In this document: piece by piece, positions 7,238-14,364 of the stretch | How positions within the stretch are numbered: position 1 is the first letter of the stretch | Layout: each line of letters starts with the position of its first letter | NCBI GenBank assembly: GCA_903840265.1 | Contig: CAIMFH010000129.1 | Location: 1-36,298, forward strand | Source: an uncultured Schlesneria sp. | Lineage (GTDB): Bacteria > Planctomycetota > Planctomycetia > Planctomycetales > Planctomycetaceae | DNA length: 36,298 nucleotides | Direction: 5' to 3' | Notes under the pieces: generated by a model | What the model saw: only the letters and a program-made list of their open reading frames with translations | What the model was told of the DNA's origin: nothing | The model's database searches: none | Made by a program: the position numbers and the translations under genes

Positions 7238-8655
7238 CATGACGGCAGCAATTCGTGGATCGGTTCCCCGAATGGCAGGATCGGCATCGGGCGGCCGCGG
7301 AAGTCAGGGAACGAATCGGTGTAGTCGACCCCAAGATGCCGGTAGACCGTGGCCCACAGATCGTTCGGAGTCAGTGGTCGGTCCGCGGGATGTTCGCCCT
7401 TCGAGTTCGTTGACCCAATGATCTGGCCTGTTCGCATGCTTCCGCCAGCCATGATGAACGACATCGCTTGCGGCCAGTGATCGCGACCCGGTTGCATCAC
7501 GCCTGTCTGGGAACCAACGGAGTTTTCCAGTCTCGGGGTACGACCAAATTCGCCAGTGACAAGAACCAGAGTGCGACGATCCATGCCTCGTTGATAGATG
7601 TCTTCAATTAGCGCTGTCACGGCTTGATCGTAGATCGGCAGGCGGACTTTCAGGTCATCCCAGATGTGGCAGTTGACCGCGTGCGAGTCCCAGTTGTAGA
7701 CCCCCTGCTTCAGGTGCTCGATGCCTGATTGATAAGGGTTCTCCATCACTAAGGTGACGAAGCTGACTCCAGCTTCCACCAGTCGCCGTGCCATCAGGGC
7801 TCGTTGGCCCCAGCAATGTCGGCCGTAGCGATTGCGAACTGACTCGGGCTCGTCGGACAGATCGAAGGCCTTGCGTGCTCGATCGCTGGTGATCATCCCG
7901 ACAGCACGTTGCTGGTAACGATCCATCGAATCCATGACGCGCGACGAATCGATCTGGCGTTCGATCCGATCCAATCCGCCCAGCAGACTCATCCGGTCGT
8001 CCAAGCGCTTGGCGACTTCCGCGACGGGGGAAATGTTCGGCACGACGAAGTTCGGGGCGAGCGGATCACCTTCCACGTTGAACGGCAGATACGCGTTCCC
8101 CAGGTAGGCGGCACCCTGGGCGAACACATCGTTCGTGCGTCCACCGGGGTTCATCGAGATGTAATTTGGGATGCCGATCGATTTGTGTTCGCGCCACTTG
8201 GCGACGACCGATCCCGTGGCGGGGGCGTCGTTCACGGTGTCGACGGGCGTCTTGGGGATGCGGCCGGTCATCATTCGCTTATGACCGCCGCCGTGATCGG
8301 CGAAGTTGTGGGCGACAGATCGGATGACGGCGTACTTGTCGGCGATCGCCGCATGGCGTGGCATCAGCTCGCAGACGTCCAGTCCCGGAACGTTGGTTGG
8401 GATCGGATGAAACGCACCGCGATATTCCGCTGGCGCATTCGGTTTCATGTCGTACATGTCCATGTGCGGCGGGCCACCGGGCAACCACACAAAGATCACT
8501 GACGTATCCTGATCAATCACCTGCCCTGCTTCGGCAGCCTTGGCCTGCAAACGAAACAGATCCGGCAGCGCGAGGCCGCCCAAACCCAACGCACCGACAG
8601 ACAAAAACTCGCGGCGTGTGGTGGGACCAGAACAGAAGCGACGAGGAACGCTCAT
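7237..8655 (-). CDS. DUF1501 family protein with Tat signal
   Basis: The N-terminus has a twin-arginine signal (TRREFLSVGALGLGG near residues 12-26) followed by a hydrophobic stretch, so export in folded form is likely. The body has the DUF1501 hallmarks: VIFVWLPGGPPHMDMYDMKP (~53-72), an HNFADHGGGH segment, LVTGEFGRTPRLE (~364-376), and a C-terminal DLWATVYRHLGVD. These proteins share the alkaline-phosphatase/sulfatase-like fold and are very abundant in planctomycetes, usually next to DUF1549/DUF1553 cytochrome-like genes; no such partner is present here. At 472 aa the length is normal. A GGAAG ribosome site precedes ATG 8655. Its substrate is unknown. Confidence 0.93.
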   Translation of the reverse strand: MSVPRRFCSGPTTRREFLSVGALGLGGLALPDLFRLQAKAAEAGQVIDQDTSVIFVWLPGGPPHMDMYDMKPNAPAEYRGAFHPIPTNVPGLDVCELMPRHAAIADKYAVIRSVAHNFADHGGGHKRMMTGRIPKTPVDTVNDAPATGSVVAKWREHKSIGIPNYISMNPGGRTNDVFAQGAAYLGNAYLPFNVEGDPLAPNFVVPNISPVAEVAKRLDDRMSLLGGLDRIERQIDSSRVMDSMDRYQQRAVGMITSDRARKAFDLSDEPESVRNRYGRHCWGQRALMARRLVEAGVSFVTLVMENPYQSGIEHLKQGVYNWDSHAVNCHIWDDLKVRLPIYDQAVTALIEDIYQRGMDRRTLVLVTGEFGRTPRLENSVGSQTGVMQPGRDHWPQAMSFIMAGGSMRTGQIIGSTNSKGEHPADRPLTPNDLWATVYRHLGVDYTDSFPDFRGRPMPILPFGEPIHELLPS

Positions 8656-8851
8656 GATAACTTCCGATTAGGCAGGATCGGCAGGCGGAGTTCGGCGGGG
8701 CAATTCAATTGCAATCTCACATATGTGTACCATTTTATCGAGCCGATGGGAAGTTTTCTCCAGCGGGAAGCGAAGAGAGCTGGCAAAGTATTTGACGAAT
8801 GCGCGGGGCGGCTGAGGGCGAAGAGCAGAGGGCCAAGCGACGGACATTGCG

Positions 8852-9196
8852 TGACACAACCGTCGGAACCTCCTCTGGGACAGTGACAGATTCCCGCCGA
8901 CGCGTGAACTGAGGTTGGAGTCGGCAAGTTGATCGCGGCTCAGCGGGAGCTTCGCCCTCCCAAATTCGGACGACGGACTTTGTGCGGATGTTGCATGACA
9001 CAACTGATACAACCGGAGCGCGTGCTGGCGTGGAGAGGTTTTCAACGCAAAGTCGCCAAGGCGCGAAGACGCAAAGCAGCGCCGATTGATTTGCTGGTGC
9101 ACGAGACTGGTGTGACACAACCTTCTGACAGGACCAGGAACGAGAAGTCGGATTGAGACGGCTGAACACGGACCTTGAGGTCGCGCATGACACAAC
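8852..9196. repeat. Four direct repeats of TGACACAAC
   Basis: Copies are at 8852-8860, 8996-9004, 9113-9121 and 9188-9196, each preceded by a purine-T (GTGACACAAC or ATGACACAAC). Intervals are 144, 117 and 75 bp, so this is not a tandem array. Each copy begins a new block of unrelated sequence, as if repeat units had been inserted between them. Confidence 0.65.
8936..9085. repeat. Two dispersed-repeat-like segments
   Basis: At ~8936-8964 the sequence reads GGCTCAGCGGGAGCTTCGCC followed by CTCCC. Its reverse strand translates to WEGEAPAEP, a peptide I recall from many spurious planctomycete ORFs. At ~9040-9085 the segment with CGCAAAGTCGCCAAGGCGCG and GACGCAAAG translates on the reverse strand to LCVFAPWRLCV, a signature I recall from a similarly widespread bacterial repeat. 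Both are judged from memory of such repeats, not from a search. Confidence 0.55.
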
Positions 9197-9456
9197 CTCC
9201 GCTGGATTGGGAAGGGAGGATTGGCGTGAACGATTATCGCTGTTTCCGGGTGGCTGTGTTTTGATGTTGGCGGCGCATTTTCTCATTTGCGATCGGCCCT
9301 GTTTTCGGTGTGTCGGACGCTCGAACCTTACGAAATGGCAGAATTTGTCAGTCCATGGCAGGTTTTTGGGGGGGCTGCGATTTTGTCACCAGATGTCTAG
9401 CGAGATTTTGAGAATTGACAGTGTGGCACTGACACATTGATCTGCCTCCTACGAAA

Positions 9457-9509
9457 AACGGCCACACGCGTTGACCGCTGATTTTCAGGGGTCAACAGGT
9501 GTGGCCGTT
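9457..9509. repeat. Near-perfect 53-nt palindrome
   Basis: AACGGCCACAC (9457-9467) pairs with GTGTGGCCGTT (9499-9509). GTTGACC (9470-9476) pairs with GGTCAAC (9490-9496), and CTGA (9478-9481) with TCAG (9485-9488). The loop is TTT; the only mismatches are a GC/AG pair of bases and one G/G. There is no T-run after either end, so it is not a standard terminator. A cruciform, a transposon-related hairpin or a structured transcript end are options. Confidence 0.8.
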
Positions 9510-9692
9510 GGTAACGGTCCACGGGAAATCGGGTTTCTCTGCCTCGTTCGTTATGCCATTCCTTCGTGCGCGAAGCTAGATGGTAATTGCGAGATTTTGA
9601 CAGTTTGTCGAGGAAAAGTCGGCAGGCCTCGTGGTCTGGGCTTCATCGGACGCTCAGGTCGATGTGTGTCGACTGATAGTTTTTGACACCCA

Positions 9693-9718
9693 CGGACAAT
9701 TTTGGACAATGGGGGACA
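9693..9718. repeat. Three GGACAA repeats at about one helical turn
   Basis: The sequence contains GGACAA-TTTT-GGACAA-TGGG-GGACAA, with a 10-bp period. Helically phased short repeats can be protein-binding sites. No gene start is close enough to assign a target. Confidence 0.4.
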
Positions 9719-9978
9719 AAACGACTCTGTTTTTGGCAGTTTTCCTCAAAAAAGCGGATGTTTTGTGACAGATCGCGATCTTGAGTCATACCGTCGCTGA
9801 ATGCACGCCGTGACATACGACGGGTGGGCGGTGCCGGAGCGTTTCGCGAAGTCCCGGTTTGTTCACGCGGCACTTGCTATCAAGGTCGATCGACCATCGA
9901 CCGGGGCTTCCCGTTGGTTCCGCCTGGTCTAGTCGTCCCGGCCACCCCGCCGCGCAATTCTCAAATGGAAAATGCAGA

Positions 9979-10076
9979 TTCTGTATTGAGGCCAGACTTC
10001 TGGCGGCTTAGCCTAGCGACGATGTCGCGCGGCTAAGCACTGCGCAGAAAGTCCATTTATACAGAAACAATTCTGT
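9979..10076 (+). promoter_or_regulatory. Long structured leader-like segment before the first cassette ORF
   Basis: Nested pairing is visible: TTCTGTAT (9979-9986) with ATACAGAA (10059-10066), GCTTAGCC (10006-10013) with GGCTAAGC (10031-10038), and GCGAC (10016-10020) with GTCGC (10024-10028) around GAT. A separate GCCAGA-CT-TCTGGC palindrome occupies 9991-10004. The ACAGAA at 10061-10066 can instead pair with TTCTGT at 10071-10076, giving two exclusive folds. It lacks the GTTCGGC box of the attC sites further on, so it is not one of them. It could be a leader RNA or part of an attI-like region. Confidence 0.5.
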
Positions 10077-10162
10077 CTAATTACAGTTATGCTACGGAAA
10101 CAATGGGCACCTCATTTGTCACTATCAGGGAGCGAACTGAAGGATCTGCGCGTGGATTCTGG

Positions 10163-10594
10163 ATGAGCGATTCAGTACTTGAACTCTGGCTTCGCCTCTT
10201 GTCACTTCATTTGCCCGAGCCGAATGATCTCGGAGAGCATCAAGCAACACCCGAAATCCGCAATCGTTGGCTATTGGCATCACGCGGCTATTTCACGGGC
10301 TGCGTTCCCCATGACATGTGGTTCGCCTGCTCAACCGCCGAAGGATCCAGCGCTGTTCGATGCGCGATCGAGTCGCTAATGGAATCATTGAATCTATCCG
10401 ACGTTCCGCTCGACTCAGACACGCTAAACTTGTTGGGCATCGAAGGCGGCACATTCACCGGAGAAATTGAGCGACAGGTACTACGCGACGTTGGCTTTGC
10501 GTTTCTCGATTTAATTGATGGAAAGATTCACGGCACCGCAGCGTCCACCGAGGTGATGCCCGGCTCAATTCCATATCAGAGAAGCACAGCATAA
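10163..10594 (+). CDS. Cassette 1 protein, conserved-looking hypothetical (143 aa)
   Basis: An ATG at 10163 gives a compact protein beginning SDSVLELWLRLL; an in-frame start at 10103 would add 20 poorly conserved-looking residues. Motifs include LLASRGYFTGCVPH, an AIESLMESL helix, LNLLGIEGG, and a tail DVGFAFLDLIDGKI ending in a VMPGS segment. This pattern (RGYF.GCVPH ... SL ... LNL.G ... AFLDLLDGKI ... MPGS) feels familiar from hypothetical proteins in accessory regions, but no function is known to me. It is soluble, without signal peptide. The TAA stop lies inside the R'' box of the following attC, as expected for a cassette gene. Confidence 0.75.
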   Translation: MSDSVLELWLRLLSLHLPEPNDLGEHQATPEIRNRWLLASRGYFTGCVPHDMWFACSTAEGSSAVRCAIESLMESLNLSDVPLDSDTLNLLGIEGGTFTGEIERQVLRDVGFAFLDLIDGKIHGTAASTEVMPGSIPYQRSTA

Positions 10595-10679
10595 CAATCG
10601 GTTAAACCGGAGCCGCGGGCCGCGCGGTTTTCACATGGATACTTGGTTTGCCGCGGCCCGGTTAACCGAAGCGTTCGGC
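10589..10679 (+). repeat. attC site 1 (complete)
   Basis: R''-like GCATAAC is at 10589-10595 and R' GTTCGGC at 10673-10679. The inner arms TCGGTTAAACC and GGTTAACCGA pair completely except for one extra A, an extrahelical base. GC-rich inner stems (GGGCC with GGCCC) follow. It differs in sequence from the other sites but has the same plan. Length is 91 bp. Confidence 0.78.
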
Positions 10680-10693
10680 AGCGGAGTGTGCCA

Positions 10694-11026
10694 GTGGATG
10701 AGCCGATGCTAGCGTGCCCGGCTTGCGGCTATCGTTGGAGTATCAAATTGGTCATCGACTCTTGTTTAAAGTCCTGGCCGGTGAAGTTTTGGCTGTTGTT
10801 CAGCTGCCCGAGATGCAACCGTCAAGCACATATCGCTTTGTCCGAGTCGCGAATTAGTATTGGCGAATTAGACGGAGCACCCGGTCCGTGCTTCGTGGCA
10901 CTGGCAACCGTTGACGCGCCCGGTCTCCGAGCAATGAGCGCATTAGGCGAAACTGTCGTTTCATACAACGGCTGCGAGTGGCGAATTCCAGCTATCGATC
11001 CGGGCCGAACGAAGCGGTCAACTTGA
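10694..11026 (+). CDS. Cassette 2 protein, zinc-ribbon type (110 aa)
   Basis: GTG 10694 is preceded by GGAG with a 7-nt spacer, so I prefer it to the upstream open frame; ATG 10706 is an alternative. Two cysteine pairs, CPACGYRW near residue 8 and CPRCNRQ near 40, form a zinc ribbon interrupted by ~30 residues. The rest is a small beta-rich domain ending near ...CEWRIPAIDPG. No signal peptide. The 3' end of the gene runs into the attC, so the last codons are encoded by R'' and its spacer. Function unknown; RNA or DNA binding is possible. Confidence 0.72.
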   Translation: MDEPMLACPACGYRWSIKLVIDSCLKSWPVKFWLLFSCPRCNRQAHIALSESRISIGELDGAPGPCFVALATVDAPGLRAMSALGETVVSYNGCEWRIPAIDPGRTKRST

Positions 11027-11111
11027 CCCGCAGTCGATGGCGGTTCAAATTGTAGCCGTGTTAACCGAAAGCCCGTCGTTCATAGCGGGCAAGTTACCTG
11101 GAACGTTCGGC
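11004..11111 (+). repeat. attC site 2 (complete)
   Basis: R'' is GCCGAAC (11004-11010) and R' is GTTCGGC (11105-11111), exact complements. L''-like GGTCAACTTGACCCGC and L'-like GCGGGCAAGTTACC pair with two unpaired bases on one side. The variable middle is ~50 nt. Length is 108 bp. Confidence 0.85.
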
Positions 11112-11128
11112 AGTCATGGGAAGCGAAG

Positions 11129-11554
11129 ATGACTCAAGAAGAATGGGAAGCGTCCAACAGCCCCCTTCTTATGCTTGAGGCACTTCCTCCTGCCGGATTT
11201 GACGAACGCCTCCTATCGTTCAGCGTTGCAATCTGTCATAGAATGCGTCATCTCCTTCCAATGGAATCGCTCCAGGCCTTGGCCACAGTCGACGAATATC
11301 TTTCGGGCAATGGAGCCGTAGAGCAAGTTATCGCCGCACGTGTCGCGGCTGCGACTGGGCGCAATCGCGTCACGCGGAGAACGAGTATTAAGCCCGTAAA
11401 AATTCATCCCCAAGAGCGGGCGGCAATGGTCGTGCAAAGCATTACGTCGTTGGACGCTTGGAATGCCGCAAAAGATGCCGCTATTGCATGTGTAGATTTG
11501 CTCGACGAGGATGTAACGCACTTGCTTCGAGAATTCATTGGAAACCCATTTTGA
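11129..11554 (+). CDS. Cassette 3 protein, planctomycete-abundant TEEEW-type family (141 aa)
   Basis: ATG 11129 follows a GGAAGCGAAG ribosome site. The start, MTQEEWEASNSPLLMLEAL, then ..DERLLSFSVAICHRMRHLL, matches a pattern I know from very abundant planctomycete proteins (TEEEWLxCxDPxxMLxxL followed by RKLRLFACACCRRIWHLL). The cysteine pair of that family is reduced to a single C. The middle has a helical AVEQVIAARVAAA segment, and a second helix pair follows. Function of the family is unknown. Its presence suggests that cassettes here carry lineage-specific genes. Confidence 0.75.
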   Translation: MTQEEWEASNSPLLMLEALPPAGFDERLLSFSVAICHRMRHLLPMESLQALATVDEYLSGNGAVEQVIAARVAAATGRNRVTRRTSIKPVKIHPQERAAMVVQSITSLDAWNAAKDAAIACVDLLDEDVTHLLREFIGNPF

Positions 11555-11572
11555 GAAGCTATAACCATCAGA

Positions 11573-11678
11573 GCCGAACGAGACGGTCAACTTGACCCGC
11601 AGTCGCTGGTGGTCAAAGTGTTGGTGTGTTGATTGGAAGCCCCCATTTGTCACGGGCAAGTTAACTTTGACTTTCGGC
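11573..11678 (+). repeat. attC site 3 (complete, variant R')
   Basis: R'' is GCCGAAC (11573-11579). The R' position reads CTTTCGGC (TTTCGGC at 11672-11678), so the first base of the core G-TT is changed, which could lower recombination. Arms are GGTCAACTTGACCCGC and CGGGCAAGTTAAC. Length is 106 bp. The middle is ~80% like site 2 by eye, sharing GTTGATTGGAAGCCC-type sequence with site 6. Confidence 0.8.
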
Positions 11679-11697
11679 AGGAAACGGAGTGTGGCGG

Positions 11698-12171
11698 ATG
11701 AGTCCCCCGAAGTGCATCCCTTACCCGCCCAGCACTCGCTACAAGCGAATCGAGTTACGGTCACTATGGTATGACAACGACGGGCTGGCCATTGACGTTC
11801 AAGGCAGCGGTTTCGAGTTCGCGCGAGTGATCTTCCGGCGCCCTGCTGGTTTCCGCGTCTTGGACGAACGGGATTTATGCGAGTTTTGGGACAAATACCA
11901 CATTGGCAACGGATGGATGTACGAAGTCCTTGAGGGCGGATGGCAGGAATTGGAATCGCACCGGGAGTACTTCAACTCACCTTCATTCTTTACGGGTTTG
12001 CGGGAGTTTTTAGTGGTGGGCGACACGTGTGTCAGCGTGCTAGCAACTGAATTGCCGGAGATCGTCGATCATGGAGCCGATCCGGCGCATCCGCACGTTG
12101 ACTCAGTGATTCCGAACAGGTCGGTCGACTTGACCCGCAGTCGCTGGCGGTTCAAAGTGTTGGAATGTTGA
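11698..12171 (+). CDS. Cassette 4 protein, hypothetical (157 aa)
   Basis: ATG 11698 is 8 nt after GGAG. The product is soluble and mixed alpha/beta, with segments RVIFRRPAGFRVLDERDLCEFW, MYEVLEGGWQELESH and FLVVGDTCVSVL. The pattern looks like a compact domain of proteins found near contact-dependent immunity genes, but this is only an impression. The last ~20 codons (from around PNRSVDLTRSRW) are encoded by the attC itself, so the stop lies inside the palindrome, as is common when cassette genes run through their site. Confidence 0.7.
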   Translation: MSPPKCIPYPPSTRYKRIELRSLWYDNDGLAIDVQGSGFEFARVIFRRPAGFRVLDERDLCEFWDKYHIGNGWMYEVLEGGWQELESHREYFNSPSFFTGLREFLVVGDTCVSVLATELPEIVDHGADPAHPHVDSVIPNRSVDLTRSRWRFKVLEC

Positions 12172-12218
12172 TCGGATGCCCATGATTCATCGCGTGCAAG
12201 TTACCTTGAACGTTCGGC
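12111..12218 (+). repeat. attC site 4 (complete)
   Basis: R'' TCCGAAC (12111-12117) and R' GTTCGGC (12212-12218) bound the site. Arms are GGTCGACTTGACCCGC and GCGTGCAAGTTACC. The gene of cassette 4 ends inside. Length is 108 bp. Confidence 0.83.
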
Positions 12219-12229
12219 GGCAAGGTTCA

Positions 12230-12511
12230 ATGGCTAATCGCAGTATGATTTGTCCGAAGTGTGGGCACGTTCAACGCGTCGCTTGTGAGAGATTGCTCGC
12301 AGGTGTCGGTTCATCTCAATGGCCAATCCATTGCGAAAACTCTATGCTCATTCTTGGATACCGCCAATCGCAAGCCATCTCAAAGTTGACAGCAGATGAG
12401 CGTATTCGATGGGTGGCGCTTGGCGGACCTATCCGCAAAGGTCACGGTCGAAAACGCTGGCAGGCCATCTTGTCAGAATCTCGGCTTGATGAGCAATATC
12501 CGTTGCCTTGA
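12230..12511 (+). CDS. Cassette 5 protein, small cysteine-rich (93 aa)
   Basis: ATG 12230, 11 bp after the R' box, has AAGG 5 nt upstream; the frame is open further left but lies in the attC. The N-terminus carries CPKCGH (residues 8-13) and single later cysteines, including HC near residue 42, so one half of a zinc ribbon is clear. The rest is basic and ends in ...SRLDEQYPLP. Function is not recognised. Confidence 0.65.
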   Translation: MANRSMICPKCGHVQRVACERLLAGVGSSQWPIHCENSMLILGYRQSQAISKLTADERIRWVALGGPIRKGHGRKRWQAILSESRLDEQYPLP

Positions 12512-12557
12512 TAGCCAAGCTAGCGACAGCAGATGATTCTCAAGGCCTCCAGAAAAT

Positions 12558-12665
12558 TCCGAACGAGGCGGTCAACTTGACCAGTAGTCGCTGGCTACTC
12601 AAAGTTTTGGTGGTGAATAGAAAGCGTGTCCGCCTAGCGCGGGCAAGTTACCTTAAACGTTTGGT
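12558..12665 (+). repeat. attC site 5 (complete, degenerate R')
   Basis: R'' TCCGAAC is at 12558-12564; the R' position reads GTTTGGT (12659-12665), still GTT-first but with altered purines. Arms are GGTCAACTTGACC and GCGGGCAAGTTACC. Length is 108 bp. The middle has diverged most among the sites (CAGTAGTCGCTGGCTACT). Confidence 0.78.
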
Positions 12666-12677
12666 GGAGGACTCTGT

Positions 12678-13163
12678 GTGGAGACATTGAGATCGCCCAA
12701 GCAAGTCGCCCTTTGTTGGCTGATCGGCCATGGATTCGTCATGCTTCGTGCGATTCAGAGTTCTGCCATCGGTGGTTCTCCGGCCTGGATCAGTGAACAT
12801 CGAAATCTGTTCGATCACGGATTCGCCCTGGCCGACTTATTACATCGGGTGCATGGCTCGATTCTTGAGCCGGAATTCGTTGACAACGACGTCACGTTTA
12901 TCAATTTCGCAATTCCTTACTACCTAGGCTCGCTCGGCAAAGAAGTGGACCCGGCAATTATCATGCGATTCGTGGCCATTTACGACGCTGCTCCGGTTGA
13001 ATTACGTAATAGCCTGACGTGGCAGCCAACACCGGACATGCGCGCGATCTCATCAAGAGTTGAAAATATCGAGCGCGTTGAATCTCGTTTTCCTCAAGTA
13101 TTGCCTGCCGCCGATTCAAGCAAAACAATGCCGACAAAGAAGCCTTGGTGGAGATTCTGGTGA
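12678..13163 (+). CDS. Cassette 6 protein, hypothetical (161 aa)
   Basis: GTG 12678 sits 7 nt after a perfect GGAGG, the strongest start signal in the array. The product is mostly helical: an N-terminal hydrophobic patch (VALCWLIGHGFVMLRAI) that is not a clear signal peptide, a VDNDVTFINFAIPYYLGSL segment, and a C-terminal cluster MPTKKPWWRFW that is basic and aromatic, possibly membrane-surface binding. No family recognised. Confidence 0.7.
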   Translation: METLRSPKQVALCWLIGHGFVMLRAIQSSAIGGSPAWISEHRNLFDHGFALADLLHRVHGSILEPEFVDNDVTFINFAIPYYLGSLGKEVDPAIIMRFVAIYDAAPVELRNSLTWQPTPDMRAISSRVENIERVESRFPQVLPAADSSKTMPTKKPWWRFW

Positions 13164-13179
13164 TTGCCTTCAATTGGCA

Positions 13180-13275
13180 GTCGAACGAGACTGGCAACTT
13201 GCTTGCGGTTCACAGTGTTGGCGTGTTGATTGGAAGCTCGCTAATCATCGCGGGCAATTGCCTTTTTCGTTCGGC
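13180..13275 (+). repeat. attC site 6 (complete)
   Basis: R'' GTCGAAC (13180-13186) and R' GTTCGGC (13269-13275) bound the site. The arms are worn (TGGCAACTTGC with GCGGGCAATTGCC) but keep the plan. Length is 96 bp, shorter than sites 2-5 because part of the L'' side is missing. Confidence 0.78.
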
Positions 13276-13284
13276 GACAGAAAC

Positions 13285-13386
13285 ATGGGTGGTACTCTCA
13301 TTCACTCAAGAGAGCTGGCTGTGACCCACTATGTCGGGGGTGATGGCCTACCTCACATCGAGATATCGGCGGGGTGGCACTGTTGA
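13285..13386 (+). pseudogene. Start of a cassette gene cut off by the RAYT element
   Basis: ATG 13285 opens a frame (first residues GGTLIHSRELAVTHYVGG) ten bases after the R' box, the expected position for a cassette gene. It runs into the inverted-repeat element at ~13369 and stops at 13386 after 33 codons. The rest of the gene, and the left half of its attC, are missing. Only the right arm of an attC survives beyond the element. Confidence 0.55.
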
Positions 13387-14240
13387 TGCGGACGATAGAC
13401 AGAAACGCTTCGACGTCAAAGGACTGGTTTCGGGGGCCACTGGCGATGGCTTTGGATCGCCAGTGGCGCTGTGGTTTTCATGAATCATGGACGTCTGTGG
13501 TTGTGTCGTTGTCTTCAAATAGTTGTGCGTTTAAGTATTGTCGATAAGAATCTATTGGGCACGAAACTGCGGCGGGGGTGACGTGGCTCGATAGGGGGGA
13601 CGGTTGTATGACCGGGCACCGAAAACTCGTTCGACATGACCATGAACCAGGCGAACTGCCTGAATTGACGTTTTCGTGCTATCGACGAATGCCCCTCCTC
13701 ACCAATGATGCCTGGCAGTCCGTTGCTGGAACGTCTGACGGTTCGGGAGCGTCCAGGAAAGACATCATTCCGAATTTGGCAGGAGGGGCCTGGCTATGAT
13801 CGAAACCTGTTCACTGAAAAAGTCGTCATGGCCGCGATCGATTATCTTCACGAGAATCCAGTCCGACGCGGCCTGAGCAAGCAGGCTACCAATTGGAAAT
13901 GGTCGAGTGCCCGCTGGTACGTGTCGGACGCAACACTCGTGGACCCCGACCTGCCCACAATCCACGGTCTCCCCTGGGACTTTTTCCAATGCCACTAAAC
14001 ACGCCGCCCGCAAACTGTCCCCTCGCACAATGTGCCGTGGATGCCAAGCCATGGTTGGGCCGTCGATTAGAACTGAACTGGCCCGGGTCTGATTGTCTCC
14101 CGTCCGTCGTCCAACGATCATCGGGACCGCATCGGCACTGGCGATCAAAGCCATCGCCAGTGGCACCCAAATTCAGTCTCTTGACGTCGAAGCGTTTCTG
14201 TTCATCGTCCGCATCAACCGTGCGGCCAGTGCCACCCCGC
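13369..14240. mobile_element. RAYT/REP-like element with inverted terminal copies
   Basis: A ~100 bp sequence at 13369-13467 reappears in reverse complement at 14134-14240. Shared blocks include CGGGGTGGCACTG, TTGATGCGGACGAT, GACAGAAACGCTTCGACGTC and CCACTGGCGATGGCTTTG. Each copy holds a REP-type hairpin: GCCACTGGCGAT with ATCGCCAGTGGC around 8 nt in the left copy, and a 10-bp stem in the right one. A RAYT transposase remnant lies between them. RAYT proteins move REP sequences, so this is a small REP-transposon relic. Its right end abuts the right arm of an attC directly. Confidence 0.75.
13608..13998 (+). pseudogene. REP-associated tyrosine transposase (RAYT, Y1 family) remnant
   Basis: The first part (from ATG 13608) reads HRKLVRHDHEPGELPELTFS, then CYRRMPLLTNDAW, like the N-terminus of planctomycete RAYTs. 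At ~13720 the match jumps frame by one and continues with SPLLERLTVRERPGKTSFRI, GPGYDRNLF, IDYLHENPVRRGL and WKWSSARWY, the family's C-terminal part. About 70 codons between them, including the catalytic H-x-H and tyrosine region, are missing. The copy is therefore dead. It lies on the plus strand, between the two inverted repeat copies. Confidence 0.82.
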
Positions 14241-14261
14241 GAGTTACCTATGTCGTTCGGC
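14241..14261 (+). repeat. attC right arm (half site 7)
   Basis: GAGTTACC followed by GTTCGGC (14255-14261) equals the L'-R' half of the complete sites. The left half is absent because the RAYT element or an associated deletion replaced it. It marks the end of the disrupted cassette 7. Confidence 0.65.
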
Positions 14262-14364
14262 AACTCAGCCAGTGCATGGGACAGATCGTGTCCGTGGTCG
14301 CTAGCCCATTGATTGTCCTTTCGCTGACTTTGCTTAGCAGCCGGGTCGTACGAGACTAAATGTT

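Larger units (their letters stand above)
8656..10162. other. 1.5 kb gene-free region rich in dispersed repeats and hairpins
   Basis: No ORF has a convincing start, composition or motif. Four TGACACAAC repeats (8852-9196), two interspersed-repeat-like segments (~8936-8964 and ~9040-9085), a near-perfect 53-nt palindrome (9457-9509), three GGACAA repeats (~9693-9718) and a long structured segment (9979-10076) fill it. Repeat density and lack of genes suggest an insertion-tolerant spacer leading into the cassette array. Confidence 0.7.

Noticed and set aside
8668-9286. Overlapping minus-strand ORFs of 175 and 183 aa
   Set aside because: They read through dispersed repeat sequences and contain the well-known spurious peptides of such repeats; no start signals.
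9643-9873. 76-aa minus-strand open frame in the repeat region
   Set aside because: No start signal, crosses the GGACAA repeats, composition looks random.
10589-13275. CRISPR array reading of the regularly spaced repeats
   Set aside because: Units are ~100 bp imperfect palindromes separated by ORFs of 280-490 bp, far from CRISPR repeat and spacer sizes.
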